Of a stretch of 64,000 bases of DNA, positions 26,343-35,449 are shown one piece after another. The notes beneath the pieces are model-generated. The model did no database searches and was not told where the DNA came from. It worked only from the letters and a program-made list of their open reading frames with translations. The DNA is from Candidatus Methylospira mobilis (GTDB lineage Bacteria; Pseudomonadota; Gammaproteobacteria; Methylococcales; Methylococcaceae). The stretch covers positions 1,499,501 to 1,563,500 of the forward strand of contig NZ_CP044205.1 in the NCBI RefSeq assembly GCF_009498235.1. The letters are read 5' to 3'. The position numbers were made by a program, and so were the translations under genes. Numbering within the stretch: position 1 is the first letter of the stretch; each line of letters opens with the position of its first letter.

Positions 26343-27356
26343 TTAGCATTGCATGGCGGGCCCGCTCAAAATCAACCTTACCAGATCAGTTTGGCTATGC
26401 GTATTGGTTTTCCTGAATGCCTGTTTCAATTGCACCCGGATCGTATTGACGCTTCTACGATGCTCTTTGGCAATCGAGTCCACCGTTGACCCCATTGCCA
26501 GACCTCTGGCGATTTGAGCCTCGGCCAACGACAAGCCATACAGATTGGCCAATACCGTACTGGATAAGCGTGTGTTATTTTCAGGATCGCAGATAAACAG
26601 CACGGCGCAAGGTATTTCATAAAACGAAAGCTGCCCGCTGGGCAACGGTGTGATATGTATCCATAACGGATGTTCGGAGCCTGAGCGCGTCAATTTCATT
26701 ACCGTGCCCATGCCTTGCCCCAATACCGTAGACTTGAGCTTTTTACCTCGCCGTTCCGGGAGGCTATGCCGGAATCCATATTCTTTGACCTGTTCCGGGC
26801 GTGGCGTGAAGGATAGTTTTGCAGTCATGTTGCTTACTAACTCGCTCGGCACCTTGTTTTGTGCGCAGCCGTCAGGATCCTGCCCTTTGTCGGCTGGATA
26901 CGGGCTACCCATAGCGCCGCCATGCGGGCTTGAGTCGACAGCTTTGGCTTCGCCCTGACCTGGCCTGGTTTTGATGGAATCCCTGATCAGTTTTTGCAGG
27001 GCTTTCGTCTCTCGCACTGATCCTGCTGCGATTGAACCTGATCCTTTGGCATCCAGGCTGAAGCCGTCATTTCTTTCGAGTATGCTTTCTGCCGCTCTGT
27101 TGTAGAACAGAACCTTACCGTTCTGATTCAGCAGAATGGCTCCCATAGGGAGTGCGTTCAGCGTTTCCAGAGAGCAGTCGCGCAGCGTCTGCGCTTCGAC
27201 CCGCTTTATATACAAATTGCAGGCCCGATGCAGGTGAGGAATTAACTTCTGGTAACATTTCGGGTCCAATTGTTCCAGAAATTCGGACCAATATACCGGT
27301 GTTTCCTCTTCGCCGTAGATTTTTTCGATGAACTGTAGTAAATCTGACTCTTTCAT
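26343..27356 (-). CDS. LuxR-type HTH transcriptional regulator with PAS-like N-terminus
   Basis: A 337-residue regulator. An N-terminal helical region is followed by a PAS-like fold (about 60-110; GAILLNQNGKVLFYNRAAES) and a C-terminal LuxR HTH (about 278-332; GLSLAEAQIARGLAMG then SVNTIRVQLKQAF). There is no receiver domain. Between about 145 and 217 lies a low-complexity Gly/Pro/Lys-rich stretch that interrupts the PAS-like part. Its DNA contains a hairpin resembling dispersed intergenic repeats, so it may be an in-frame repeat insertion. Targets are unknown. It is monocistronic; the ATG at 27356 is the only good start. Confidence 0.78.
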   Translation of the reverse strand: MKESDLLQFIEKIYGEEETPVYWSEFLEQLDPKCYQKLIPHLHRACNLYIKRVEAQTLRDCSLETLNALPMGAILLNQNGKVLFYNRAAESILERNDGFSLDAKGSGSIAAGSVRETKALQKLIRDSIKTRPGQGEAKAVDSSPHGGAMGSPYPADKGQDPDGCAQNKVPSELVSNMTAKLSFTPRPEQVKEYGFRHSLPERRGKKLKSTVLGQGMGTVMKLTRSGSEHPLWIHITPLPSGQLSFYEIPCAVLFICDPENNTRLSSTVLANLYGLSLAEAQIARGLAMGSTVDSIAKEHRRSVNTIRVQLKQAFRKTNTHSQTDLVRLILSGPAMQC

Positions 27357-27595
27357 ATTGACGACTCTCCGGCTGATTTAAGGCCTTGTTAGTCTTGATT
27401 ATTCATCTTCGAGGAAACTACACAGCAGTATGCCCGCTGCCTGGACCCTCACCCGGAATTGTCATCTTGGAATGCAGGAAGAGGCAACGGTTAAAATCGA
27501 AGTAATATTTGGTATGAAATGGATATTGGAAATACCCATTATGCTTGACGGAACTACCACCATATTCTGTAGACTGTGTGCAGAAGGTGCATCCC

Positions 27596-27738
27596 ATGGC
27601 GAATATTGCATTCGACACGCACGAGTTCATCAAAACACTGCAGGAAGCGGTTTGAAATGCATTCAGGCAGATATCCGGCGAATCAGAGCTTGCTATAGGA
27701 CAGGATATGGATGATTTGCGCCGCGACATGGAAGATAC
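27596..27738 (+). pseudogene. remnant of a DUF1640-type coiled-coil protein
   Basis: A start ATG at 27596 opens MANIAFDTHEFIKTLQEAV and stops after 19 residues. A shifted frame then continues with an ISGESELAIGQDMDDLRRDM segment. Together these recall short DUF1640 coiled-coil proteins (typical start FDTHxFIxxL, then an ELATKxD region), but the middle helix is deleted and the C-terminal membrane segment is absent. I read it as an internally deleted, frameshifted relic. The rest of the 27357-27809 gap holds nothing else that I can support. Confidence 0.5.
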
Positions 27739-27739
27739 T

Positions 27740-27765
27740 AAAAACCCCGCAAGCACGGGGTTTTT
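27740..27765. terminator. bidirectional rho-independent terminator after rpmG
   Basis: AAAAACCCCG (27740-27749) pairs perfectly with CGGGGTTTTT (27756-27765) around a 6-base loop. T-runs exist on both strands. It terminates rpmBG from the right and could also stop the relic gene from the left. Confidence 0.85.
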
Positions 27766-27809
27766 AAAAAGAAAGGTACGGGGTGCAGCCATGAGGCGAG
27801 ACTCCCTTG

Positions 27810-27965
27810 CTATTTGATTTTCCCTTCCTTGTAGATCACATGCTGGCGCACGACAGGGTCGTATTTTTTGATCTCCATCTTTTCCGGCATGGTGCGCTTG
27901 TTTTTGGTGGTCGTGTAGAAATGGCCGGTGCCTGCGCTGGATACGAGTTTGATTTTGTCACGCAT
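27810..27965 (-). CDS. rpmG: 50S ribosomal protein L33
   Basis: A 51-residue ribosomal protein too short for most gene finders. The translation begins [20 protein letters not shown] and contains [16 protein letters not shown] and ends VIYKEGKIK, the standard L33 pattern. It lacks the zinc-binding Cys pairs, so it is the Cys-less (C-) type. It follows rpmB by 18 bases and is terminated at 27740-27765. The rpmB-rpmG order is conserved in gammaproteobacteria. Confidence 0.97.
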   Translation of the reverse strand: MRDKIKLVSSAGTGHFYTTTKNKRTMPEKMEIKKYDPVVRQHVIYKEGKIK

Positions 27966-27983
27966 GATTCAATCTCTCTATAA

Positions 27984-28220
27984 TTAAACTGTTTCGCCGC
28001 GTTTGCGGATTTCGGCCAGTACCGCGTCGATACCGTTTTTATCGATAGTGCGCAGGCCCTGGCTGGAAACCTTGAGGCGCACCCAGCGGTTTTCGGTTTC
28101 CACCCAAAAACGGCGTTCGTGCAGGTTGGGGTTGAAAATTCTCTTGGTTTTGTTGTTAGCGTGCGAGACGTTATGGCCTACAATACGTCGCTTGCCTGTA
28201 ACTTGGCATACTTTGGACAT
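27984..28220 (-). CDS. rpmB: 50S ribosomal protein L28
   Basis: A 78-residue ribosomal protein: [20 protein letters not shown] at the N-terminus, then [20 protein letters not shown] and a [19 protein letters not shown] end. An in-frame extension upstream to 28379 is not part of the protein; the start at 28220 gives the family length. It is co-transcribed with rpmG from the promoter at 28271-28298. Confidence 0.97.
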   Translation of the reverse strand: MSKVCQVTGKRRIVGHNVSHANNKTKRIFNPNLHERRFWVETENRWVRLKVSSQGLRTIDKNGIDAVLAEIRKRGETV

Positions 28221-28270
28221 GGGGTAACCTCTGGAGTGGCGCTTTGGCGGGTAATCTATAAACCGCACTT

Positions 28271-28298
28271 TATATACCATAGAGACGGTGCAAGTCAA
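28271..28298 (-). promoter_or_regulatory. sigma-70 promoter of rpmBG
   Basis: On the minus strand TTGACT (28298-28293) and TATATA (28276-28271) are spaced by 16 bases (18 if TATAAA is taken). This is the best promoter-like pair in the region, about 50 bases upstream of the rpmB ATG, and fits a highly expressed ribosomal operon. Confidence 0.65.
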
Positions 28299-28323
28299 AT
28301 CAAGTTTGTATGCGAGGTAAAGG

Positions 28324-29277
28324 ATGTCTGTGAAGCTGGGGGTCATTATGGACCCTATCGAAGAAATCAATATAGACAAGGATACGACATTCGCCTTGCT
28401 GCTGGAGGCGCAGCGACGCGGCTGGGACTTGTTCTACATGGAAATGAAGGATCTTTATCTGCGCGACGGCGTAGCCGGCGCGCGCATGCGCAGTTTGCAA
28501 CTGCAGCGCGAACATGCCGGATGGCACGAATTTACCGACGAGTGCGATATTCCGCTGCATGAGCTGGATGTCGTATTGATGCGCAAGGATCCTCCGTTCG
28601 ATGCCGAATATATCTACGCGACGTATTTGCTGGAACGCGCGGAAGCCGGCGGCGTGTATGTGGTGAACCGTCCGCGTTCGCTGCGCGACGCCAACGAAAA
28701 ACTGTTTACCGCCTGGTTTTCGCAGTGCTGCGCGCCGACGCTGGTTGCCAGAAAGTCTGCGCGTTTGCGCGGTTTTTTACAGGAACAGGGCGAGATCGTG
28801 CTGAAGCCGCTGGACGGCATGGGGGGCGCTTCCATTTTTCGGGTAAAGCCGTCCGATCCCAATTTGAGCGTGATACTGGAAACCATGACCCAGCACGATA
28901 CGCGCTTCGTGATGGGGCAACGCTATCTGCCCGAAATCAGCGACGGCGATAAACGCATACTGGTGATTAATGGTGAGGCGGTGCCTTATGCGTTGGCAAG
29001 AATTCCGGCGCTGGGAGAGAGCCGCGGTAATCTGGCAGCCGGAGGCAAGGGCGTGGGGCGCGAGTTGAGCGAGCGCGACCGCTGGATAGTCGGGGAGGTG
29101 GGGCCGGTGTTGCGCGAAATGGGTCTGGTGTTTGTCGGACTGGACATTATCGGTGATTATCTGACGGAAATCAACGTTACCAGTCCGACCTGCGTACAGC
29201 AACTCGATACGATCTTCGGCCTGAATATCGCAGGGCAGTTGATGGATCACATAGAGCAGGTAGTAGAGGGTAGATGA
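28324..29277 (+). CDS. gshB: glutathione synthetase
   Basis: An ATP-grasp enzyme of 317 residues that joins glycine to gamma-glutamylcysteine to make glutathione. Family motifs: [20 protein letters not shown] at the start, [20 protein letters not shown]-binding [14 protein letters not shown], and [20 protein letters not shown] near the end. The length is standard. The stop overlaps the tonB-like start (ATGA). This is the first gene of the gshB-tonB-yqgE-ruvX-pyr order conserved in Pseudomonas and relatives. It is divergent from rpmBG. Confidence 0.96.
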   Translation: MSVKLGVIMDPIEEINIDKDTTFALLLEAQRRGWDLFYMEMKDLYLRDGVAGARMRSLQLQREHAGWHEFTDECDIPLHELDVVLMRKDPPFDAEYIYATYLLERAEAGGVYVVNRPRSLRDANEKLFTAWFSQCCAPTLVARKSARLRGFLQEQGEIVLKPLDGMGGASIFRVKPSDPNLSVILETMTQHDTRFVMGQRYLPEISDGDKRILVINGEAVPYALARIPALGESRGNLAAGGKGVGRELSERDRWIVGEVGPVLREMGLVFVGLDIIGDYLTEINVTSPTCVQQLDTIFGLNIAGQLMDHIEQVVEGR

Positions 29278-30206
29278 GGCATCGCTTTAAATCGTATGTG
29301 GAAATGATGTCCGGCAACCGGTTTTCCGAATATGGGCTGCGTTGCTTAATACGGTTGCAGGCACGGTTCGAGCGCGCAAATTTATTGCCTTTCAGACTGG
29401 TGGCGGGCGCGGGTTATGCGTGGGGCAGGCAATGCAGTTTGTGCTGGGCGCTGGGTCTGGCGTTTATCGCTCATGTTATTGTGCTTTCCGCTGTTAATTT
29501 CAAAATGCCGGATGTCGAAGCGTCGCGATCGTCAACAAGGAGCTTTGAAATTACTGTGTTTCACCCCGTCGTGGAAGCCGTGCCGGAAGTTAAAAAAGCT
29601 CCCGTCCGTATCGCCAAGCCGCCGCGGCGCAAGGAACCCGTGAAGACAGCGGTCCCGATTAAGGAGGCGCCGCCGCCTGCGCCCAGGAATACGCTTGAAA
29701 AATTTCATCAGGCCAATCCTGCGCCGGAGGCAACGCTTGCTTCTCCGCCTCCGCTCCATCTCGATGCTTCACTATTGGCGCAGCAGGTTGCCGATTTGGG
29801 GCATGGTTACACGCAGCAACGCATCGAGAAAGCGCGGGAAAAGCGCATCGTCTATGTAAAAAACACCACTAAGGACCGCTACGAGGCGATGGAGTACGAG
29901 CGGGCTTGCTGGGAGAAAATAGAGCGTATTGGCAAGCTGAATTACCCGGATGCCGCGCGCGGTAAGGATTTGTCCGGCTCCTTGCGCATTGCGGTCGGCA
30001 TTAATCAGGACGGCGGCGTCTATAGCGTCAAGATCCTGCAATCATCCGGTGAGCAGGTGCTGGATCAGGCGGCCATGCATATCGTACGCCTGGCCGCGCC
30101 GTTTGCGCCGTTGCCGGTCGTCTTGGGCCAGCAGGTGGATGTATTGGTGATAACCGGCGTATGGGATTGGCGTTTTCTCGATAACGGCAAGCCGACCGCG
30201 CGCTGA
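29274..30206 (+). CDS. TonB-family energy transducer protein
   Basis: A 310-residue protein with one membrane helix (about 57-76; LGLAFIAHVIVLSAVNF) after an unusually long cytoplasmic N-terminus of about 55 residues. A Pro/Lys-rich periplasmic linker (about 100-160) and a C-terminal TonB domain (about 220-300) follow. The domain shows NYPDAARGKDLSGSLRIAVG and KILQSSGEQVLDQAAMHIVR. It would couple ExbB/ExbD-harvested proton motive force to outer membrane receptors, but no exbBD is in the window. Its start overlaps the gshB stop by four bases, as in Pseudomonas. Confidence 0.88.
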   Translation: MRHRFKSYVEMMSGNRFSEYGLRCLIRLQARFERANLLPFRLVAGAGYAWGRQCSLCWALGLAFIAHVIVLSAVNFKMPDVEASRSSTRSFEITVFHPVVEAVPEVKKAPVRIAKPPRRKEPVKTAVPIKEAPPPAPRNTLEKFHQANPAPEATLASPPPLHLDASLLAQQVADLGHGYTQQRIEKAREKRIVYVKNTTKDRYEAMEYERACWEKIERIGKLNYPDAARGKDLSGSLRIAVGINQDGGVYSVKILQSSGEQVLDQAAMHIVRLAAPFAPLPVVLGQQVDVLVITGVWDWRFLDNGKPTAR

Positions 30207-30275
30207 GATCCGAGATTTAACTCTGCGAGCACTGATTTGATCGGTTTTCCCCATGGGCTTGTTATAATAAATTGC

Positions 30276-30503
30276 GTAACTATTCAGCATACCGTTGGAG
30301 AGGAAGCGAGGCGAGTCAGGCGGGACCTTTTGCGCCCATGGATGGGCGTAGAGAGCTTCCATGGACGGACTTGCAGTGTGGTTAAGATTACTGACACGCT
30401 TCCGCGTGGTTAAACTCCCGACACGCTTCCGCGTGTCTCGACTGGCTTGCCTCTCTTCCGAAGGAGTTCGATCATGACTCAAAAGTACTCGCCGAATAGT
30501 TAC
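30276..30503 (+). repeat. MITE-like repeat, about 228 bp
   Basis: Inverted ends GTAACTATTCAG (30276) and CGAATAGTTAC (30493) enclose an interior with ATGGATGGGCG, a CCATGGACGGACTTGCAG box, and two copies of the palindrome GACACGC-TTCC-GCGTG (30393 and 30420). The interior is clearly related to 59640-59800, which reads GCGCCGATGGATGGGCGC, a similar GGGACGGACTGCAG box and then a CGACAACAGCTTCCGC stretch. No coding frame. It occupies much of the 30207-30679 gap. Just after it another CTAACTATTCAG (30511) and a CCGTTCG...CGAACGG repeat (30535-30571) follow. Confidence 0.7.
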
Positions 30504-30614
30504 CGATTTCCTAACTATTCAGCCCTCCGATATTCCGTTCGTCCTGAGCAGAGTGTAAGGAGCGAACGGAAAAAAGGGGGCTGGCGAGAGTTACCCGGTT
30601 TGTAAAATTGAAGC

Positions 30615-30639
30615 GCGCTGATTTCGAATAAATCAGCGC
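30615..30639 (+). repeat. short inverted repeat of the ATCAGCGCTTCC type
   Basis: GCGCTGATTT pairs with AAATCAGCGC around five bases and is followed by TTCCC. Related half-sites AATCAG(C/T)GCTT(T)CC occur at 9206 and 48954. It lies 40 bases before yqgE and could form a hairpin in its leader. Confidence 0.55.
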
Positions 30640-30679
30640 TTCCCTTGCAGATATAAACGGATATGTCGATACTGAACGC

Positions 30680-31249
30680 ATGAAGATTAAGCAATGGGAC
30701 ACCTTGACCAATCATTTTTTGATTGCCATGCCCGGTATGGACGATCCTTTCTTCGCTAAAACGGTGACTTACTTATGTCAGCATAGTCTGGAAGGCGCGT
30801 TGGGTATCGTATTGAACCGGCCGTCGGAACTGACGCTCGCCGATGTCATGGAACAGATGAAAATAGATTTGCAGCAGGAAGACACCGGAAAAACGCCTAT
30901 CTATCTGGGCGGTCCGATACAGCCGGACCGCGGTTTCGTTTTGCATGAGACCGGTCAAAGCTGGGATTCCACCTTGCGCGTTTCGTCCGAAATATCCATG
31001 ACCACTTCGCGCGATATCCTCGAGGCCCTGGGTCAGGGCAAAGGACCGGCAAAAGTCTTGATTGCTTTGGGCTATGCAGGCTGGTCTCAGGGGCAGCTGG
31101 AGCGCGAGATCATCGAAAATGCCTGGCTGAATACCCCTGGAGACCAGTCCATCCTGTTCGATTATCCGCCCTCGCAACGCTGGAAAGCCGCAGCCGGTCT
31201 GGTCGGGGTCGATATCCGCCTGCTGACGACCCAGGCCGGGCATGCCTGA
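30680..31249 (+). CDS. yqgE: YqgE/AlgH family protein
   Basis: A cytoplasmic protein of 189 residues, UPF0301. Motifs: LTNHFLIAMPGMDDPFFAKT, LGIVLNRPSELTLADV, IYLGGPIQPDRGFVLH and ALGYAGWSQGQLEREI. In Pseudomonas it is called AlgH; the biochemical function is not settled. The length and position before ruvX are as expected, and it overlaps ruvX by 8 bases, so they form one operon. Confidence 0.94.
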   Translation: MKIKQWDTLTNHFLIAMPGMDDPFFAKTVTYLCQHSLEGALGIVLNRPSELTLADVMEQMKIDLQQEDTGKTPIYLGGPIQPDRGFVLHETGQSWDSTLRVSSEISMTTSRDILEALGQGKGPAKVLIALGYAGWSQGQLEREIIENAWLNTPGDQSILFDYPPSQRWKAAAGLVGVDIRLLTTQAGHA

Positions 31250-31706
31250 AGTCGAGCAGACGGCGCGGGATGGCGCTTATATCGGTTTTGATTTTGGCGA
31301 AAAGAATATCGGCGTCGCCGTCGGTCAGCGTATCACCGCGACCGCGACGCGCCTGGAAACCATACGCGTTGTCAGTAACGCCGCCAAGTGGGACGCCATT
31401 ACCCGCCTGGTGAACGAATGGCGGCCCGTAGCGTTTGTGGTGGGTTTGGCTTATCAGCTTGATGGCAGCGAGAATCCGATTACCCAGCCGACCTTGCGTT
31501 TTTGCAGGCAACTGGACGGCCGCTATCGTTTGCCTGTTTACACCATGGATGAGACTTTATCCACCATGGAGTCAAAAGAGATTTTTTACCAATCGCGTAC
31601 GCGCCGCTCCGAAAAGTTTATCGACTTCAAGGACGAATTTGCCGCTCAATTGATACTGCAAACCTGGTTGCGTCAACCTTTACCCGGAGGTGCCGGACAT
31701 GTCTGA
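31242..31706 (+). CDS. ruvX: pre-16S rRNA nuclease / Holliday junction resolvase-like RuvX
   Basis: A 154-residue RNase H-fold protein (YqgF) acting in 16S rRNA 5'-end maturation. Motifs: GFDFGEKNIGVAVG near the N-terminus, with the catalytic Asp; VGLAYQLDGSENP; and a late acidic stretch with KDEFAAQLIL. It starts within the yqgE end and overlaps the pyrR start. Order and spacing match the conserved gammaproteobacterial cluster. Confidence 0.93.
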   Translation: MPEVEQTARDGAYIGFDFGEKNIGVAVGQRITATATRLETIRVVSNAAKWDAITRLVNEWRPVAFVVGLAYQLDGSENPITQPTLRFCRQLDGRYRLPVYTMDETLSTMESKEIFYQSRTRRSEKFIDFKDEFAAQLILQTWLRQPLPGGAGHV

Positions 31707-32247
31707 ATCCCTGCCGCGGCTCGACGAGCTGCTGGAACGTCTCGAAAACGATATGCGCGTCGAAATCGAAAAGCGCGGGTTGAGCGACCCGGTCATGATC
31801 GGCGTGCTCAGCGGCGGCGCCTGGATCGCGCAGCAGTTGCACGGCCGTCTGGCGATACGCGAGCCGCTGGGTTTGCTGAACATCAATTTTTATCGCGACG
31901 ATTTCTCCCAGATCGGCATGCATCCGCGCGTAACGCCGAGCAAGCTGCCGTTCAGAGTCGAAGGGCGCAATATTCTGTTGATCGACGATGTGCTGCATAC
32001 CGGGCGCACCATACGCGCGGCGTTGAATGAAATTTTCGATTACGGGCGTCCGGCTCAGGTGGTGCTGGGCGTACTGGTGGCGCGCGATGGCCGCGAGATA
32101 CCGGTACAGGCCGATTGCAGCGGCATGCGGTTGCGGCTGGAGCAAGGTCAAAAGATCAAGCTGTCGGGGCCGGAACCGCTCGAGCTTTTTATTATAAGCT
32201 CAAGCAATATCCACGAAAAACACGAACAAAAGCTGGAAGAGCGTTGA
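31699..32247 (+). CDS. pyrR: PyrR-type uracil phosphoribosyltransferase / pyrimidine operon regulator
   Basis: A 182-residue phosphoribosyltransferase fold with the PRPP loop NILLIDDVLHTGRTIRAAL and NINFYRDDFSQ. In pseudomonads the gene precedes pyrB and modulates pyrimidine genes or has weak uracil phosphoribosyltransferase activity. A GTG at 31690 is also in frame, but the ATG at 31699 has GGAGG eight bases upstream. It overlaps ruvX by 8 bases. A gap of about 150 bases to pyrB could hold regulatory RNA structure; I see no clear attenuator there. Confidence 0.9.
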   Translation: MSESLPRLDELLERLENDMRVEIEKRGLSDPVMIGVLSGGAWIAQQLHGRLAIREPLGLLNINFYRDDFSQIGMHPRVTPSKLPFRVEGRNILLIDDVLHTGRTIRAALNEIFDYGRPAQVVLGVLVARDGREIPVQADCSGMRLRLEQGQKIKLSGPEPLELFIISSSNIHEKHEQKLEER

Positions 32248-32393
32248 TACAGATTAAGGCGTAAGTGATGAGCCATAGTAACTCGGCAGGAATACCTCAG
32301 GGACACTATCTGAAATCAACAACGGCATGGTTCGAGTCGTGAAGTATTTTCGTGTTTTTCGTGGACAACGATCTACAGCTGAAGCGAGGTTCA

Positions 32394-33377
32394 ATGATCA
32401 GGGACATACAGTTTGACGATGCAGGCCGTTTGCGGCATTTTCTGACGCTGGAAGGATTGGCGCCGGCGTTGCTGTATCGCATCATGGACACCGCCGAGTC
32501 TTTTGTCAGCGTGACCGATCGCCAGATCAAGAAGGTGCCGTTGCTGCGCGGCAAAACCATCGTCAACCTTTTTTTTGAGAACAGCACGCGCACGCGCACC
32601 ACATTCGAACTCGCGGCCAAACGCCTTTCCGCCGATGTATTGAGCATTAATATCGCTACATCGGCCACGTCCAAGGGGGAGGGTCTGCTCGACACCATCT
32701 GGAACCTGCAGGCCATGCATGTCGACATGTTCGTGGTCAGGCATGCGCACAGCGGCGCGGCTCATTTCATCGCGCAGCATGTCGAGCCGCATGTCAGTGT
32801 CATCAATGCCGGAGACGGGCGGCATGCGCATCCGACGCAAGCCATGCTGGATATGTTCACCATCCGCCGGATAAAGGGGGACTTTACCCCGCTGAGCGTT
32901 GCGATAGTCGGCGACATATTACATTCGCGCGTCGCGCGCTCGGAAATTCATGCACTGAAAATCCTCGGCGTTTCCGATATTCGCGTGATTGCGCCGCCGA
33001 CCTTGTTGCCGGGAGGAATAGAACAGTCCGGCTTGCGCGTATTTCACGATCTTGATGCCGGTTTGCGCGACGTCGATGTCGTGATCATGCTGCGGTTACA
33101 GCGCGAACGTATGAGCGGAACCTTTTTGCCGAGTAAGCAGGAGTATTACCTGCGTTTCGGTTTGACCGAGGCGCGGCTGCGCCAGGCCAGACCGGACGCG
33201 ATAGTCATGCATCCGGGGCCGATCAACCGCGGTGTGGAAATCGACTCGCGCGTCGCCGACGGCGTGCAGTCGGTGATTTTGCAGCAGGTCGGTTATGGCA
33301 TTGCGATACGGATGGCGATATTGTCGATGGCAATGCACTCCGGGGACGCCGCCGCTGCTGCACGGGAGGCGTCATGA
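32394..33377 (+). CDS. pyrB: aspartate carbamoyltransferase catalytic subunit
   Basis: Condenses carbamoyl phosphate and aspartate in pyrimidine synthesis; 327 residues from the ATG at 32394, which has a GCGAGG site and gives the family N-terminus (an upstream in-frame ATG at 32352 is rejected). Carbamoyl phosphate-binding [19 protein letters not shown], the [22 protein letters not shown] loop, and the aspartate-binding [12 protein letters not shown] and [11 protein letters not shown] motifs are all present. There is no pyrI; like Pseudomonas ATCase it probably assembles with the inactive dihydroorotase homologue encoded next, which it overlaps by four bases. Confidence 0.96.
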   Translation: MIRDIQFDDAGRLRHFLTLEGLAPALLYRIMDTAESFVSVTDRQIKKVPLLRGKTIVNLFFENSTRTRTTFELAAKRLSADVLSINIATSATSKGEGLLDTIWNLQAMHVDMFVVRHAHSGAAHFIAQHVEPHVSVINAGDGRHAHPTQAMLDMFTIRRIKGDFTPLSVAIVGDILHSRVARSEIHALKILGVSDIRVIAPPTLLPGGIEQSGLRVFHDLDAGLRDVDVVIMLRLQRERMSGTFLPSKQEYYLRFGLTEARLRQARPDAIVMHPGPINRGVEIDSRVADGVQSVILQQVGYGIAIRMAILSMAMHSGDAAAAAREAS

Positions 33378-34657
33378 GTTACGATAGGATACTGATCGAT
33401 CAAGGCCGCATTATCGATCCGGCTAATAACGTCGATGCCGTCGCGCCCTTGTATATCGCCGGTGGCCGCGTTGTTGCGCTTGGGCGCGCGCCTGACGGTT
33501 TCGAGCCCGACAGAGTGATCGACGCGCGCGACAGACTGGTCTGCCCGGGATTTGTCGATCTGTGCGCTCGCCTTCGCTCGCCCGACGTGGAGGATGCCGA
33601 TGCTGAATTTGCCGAGTATCGCGCGGCGGCTGCGGGCGGCGTTACCACTATGCTGTGTCCGCCTGACGGAAGCCTGGTTATTGACAGTCCCGCCGTGGTC
33701 AGACTGCTGCGCGAACAGGCGCAAAATGCCGGATTGGGCAAGGTCTTACCGACAGGCGCGCTGACCAGGGGATTGAACGGCCAGGATCTCAGCGAAATGG
33801 GCGCGCTGCAGCAAGCGGGGTGTCTGGCGGTCGGCAACGGCGACGCGCCGGTTGCGAATGCGCTTGTCTGGCGCCGGGCGCTGGAATACGCGGGTTTTCA
33901 CGGCTTGCTGGTCATTGCGCGTCCCGAAGACGTGTCCTTGAAAGGGGATGGCTGCGTACATGAGGGCTGGGTCGGCAGCGAACTGGGCTTGCCGGGTATT
34001 CCCGCGTGCGCGGAAACCGTCGCGCTGGCGCAATTGCTGGCCCTGGTGGAGCAAACCGGGGTGCGGGTGCATGTCAACCGTCTCAGCACTGCGCGCGCGG
34101 TGGATATGCTGGCTTTGGCCCAGGCGCAAGGTTTGCCGGTCAGCGCCGATATCGCCATTCACCATGCGCATTTGACCGAAGCCGCGGTAGGCAATTTCGA
34201 CGCCAATGCGCATGCAGTGCCGCCGTTTCGGACCGTTGACGACCGCGCGGGCCTTATAAAGGGATTATCGCAAGGCGTTATCTGCGCGCTTTGTTCCGAT
34301 CACCACCCGCTGGCGCTGGATGCGCGCCAGGATGCTTTTCAAGCCACGCTGCCCGGACTCGCATCGTTGCAGATGCTGTTGCCGCTGGCGTTGCGTCTGG
34401 TAGAAGAAAATGAGGTGACGTTGTCGCGCGCCATCGCATTATTGACCAGCGGTCCTGCCGGGGTGCTGGGAATAGAAGCCGGAACCTTAACCCCTGGCGT
34501 CAGCGCGGATGTGTGCGTGATCGATAGCGGGCGGGAATGGACAGTAAACGAATCGTTCTGGCTGAGTTGCGGACGCAATACCCCGTACTGGAATAAGGCG
34601 TTCAAGGGGCTGGTGACGCATACCCTGATTTCCGGGCGGCTGGCGTCGGAGCTGTGA
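33374..34657 (+). CDS. pyrX: dihydroorotase-like non-catalytic partner of PyrB (PyrX / PyrC')
   Basis: An amidohydrolase fold of 427 residues related to type I dihydroorotase but lacking the metal site. The expected HxHxR at the end of the first strand reads [12 protein letters not shown], so both His ligands are lost. The carboxylated Lys region is also altered, although SDHHPL near residue 315 remains. This matches the inactive PyrC' of Pseudomonas, which is structurally needed to form the ATCase dodecamer with PyrB. It overlaps pyrB (ATGA). The true dihydroorotase must be elsewhere in the genome. Confidence 0.92.
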   Translation: MSYDRILIDQGRIIDPANNVDAVAPLYIAGGRVVALGRAPDGFEPDRVIDARDRLVCPGFVDLCARLRSPDVEDADAEFAEYRAAAAGGVTTMLCPPDGSLVIDSPAVVRLLREQAQNAGLGKVLPTGALTRGLNGQDLSEMGALQQAGCLAVGNGDAPVANALVWRRALEYAGFHGLLVIARPEDVSLKGDGCVHEGWVGSELGLPGIPACAETVALAQLLALVEQTGVRVHVNRLSTARAVDMLALAQAQGLPVSADIAIHHAHLTEAAVGNFDANAHAVPPFRTVDDRAGLIKGLSQGVICALCSDHHPLALDARQDAFQATLPGLASLQMLLPLALRLVEENEVTLSRAIALLTSGPAGVLGIEAGTLTPGVSADVCVIDSGREWTVNESFWLSCGRNTPYWNKAFKGLVTHTLISGRLASEL

Positions 34658-34675
34658 GGCGGGTGGGGGCTGCGT

Positions 34676-35410
34676 ATGGCAAAAAAGACAGATGCGGATG
34701 GTGCGGAAGTCAATGAAGCCCGTCTGTCCGGCAAGCGCATCAGCGAGTGGCCGGAAGATGAACGCCCGCGCGAAAAACTGCTGCGGCGCGGACCGGAGGC
34801 GCTGACCGACGCCGAATTGCTGGCGATCTTTTTACGCATAGGGACGCGCGGCAAAACCGCCGTGGATCTGGCGCGCGATTTGTTGCAGGAATACGGCTCG
34901 CTACGCGCGCTGCTGCATGCGCCGAGGGAGCGCTTTACTCAAAGCAAGGGCATGGGCGACGCCAAGTACACGCAACTGATGGCTGTGCTGGAAATGGGGC
35001 GCAGGCATCTGAAGGAAGAGCTGGGCCGGAACAATGCGCTTACCAGTCCGGATCTCACTCGCAATTATCTTACCGCGCTGATGGCGGGTTACAGCCACGA
35101 AGTTTTCGCCTGTTTGCTGCTGGACAATCAGCACCAGGTTATCCGCTTCGAACCTTTGTTCCGCGGCACTATAGACGCCGCCAGCGTTTATCCGCGCGAA
35201 GTCGTCAAACTGGCGCTCGATTACGGCGCGGCGGCAATCATTTTCGCCCATAACCACCCCTCTGGACTGACTCAGCCCAGCGAAGCCGACAAACAGATCA
35301 CTCAACGGCTCAAGCAAGCGCTGGCGTTAATGGATATCCGCGTCCTCGATCATTTCATTATCGGCGACGGCGACCGCCCGTATTCCTTTGCGGAAAACGG
35401 TTTGCTGTAG
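34676..35410 (+). CDS. radC: RadC family JAB-domain protein
   Basis: A 244-residue protein: N-terminal UPF0758 helix-hairpin-helix region ([35 protein letters not shown]) and a C-terminal MPN/JAB metallo-domain. The zinc site pattern is E-Hx[13 protein letters not shown], then [16 protein letters not shown]. The long-standing link with recombination repair is doubtful, and the function is not settled. The length is a little above average because of an N-terminal extension of about 20 residues. It lies 18 bases after pyrX. Confidence 0.93.
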   Translation: MAKKTDADGAEVNEARLSGKRISEWPEDERPREKLLRRGPEALTDAELLAIFLRIGTRGKTAVDLARDLLQEYGSLRALLHAPRERFTQSKGMGDAKYTQLMAVLEMGRRHLKEELGRNNALTSPDLTRNYLTALMAGYSHEVFACLLLDNQHQVIRFEPLFRGTIDAASVYPREVVKLALDYGAAAIIFAHNHPSGLTQPSEADKQITQRLKQALALMDIRVLDHFIIGDGDRPYSFAENGLL

Positions 35411-35449
35411 CTGTGAAGTACCTGCTCAGTTCACTCAATCCTGCAAGGG

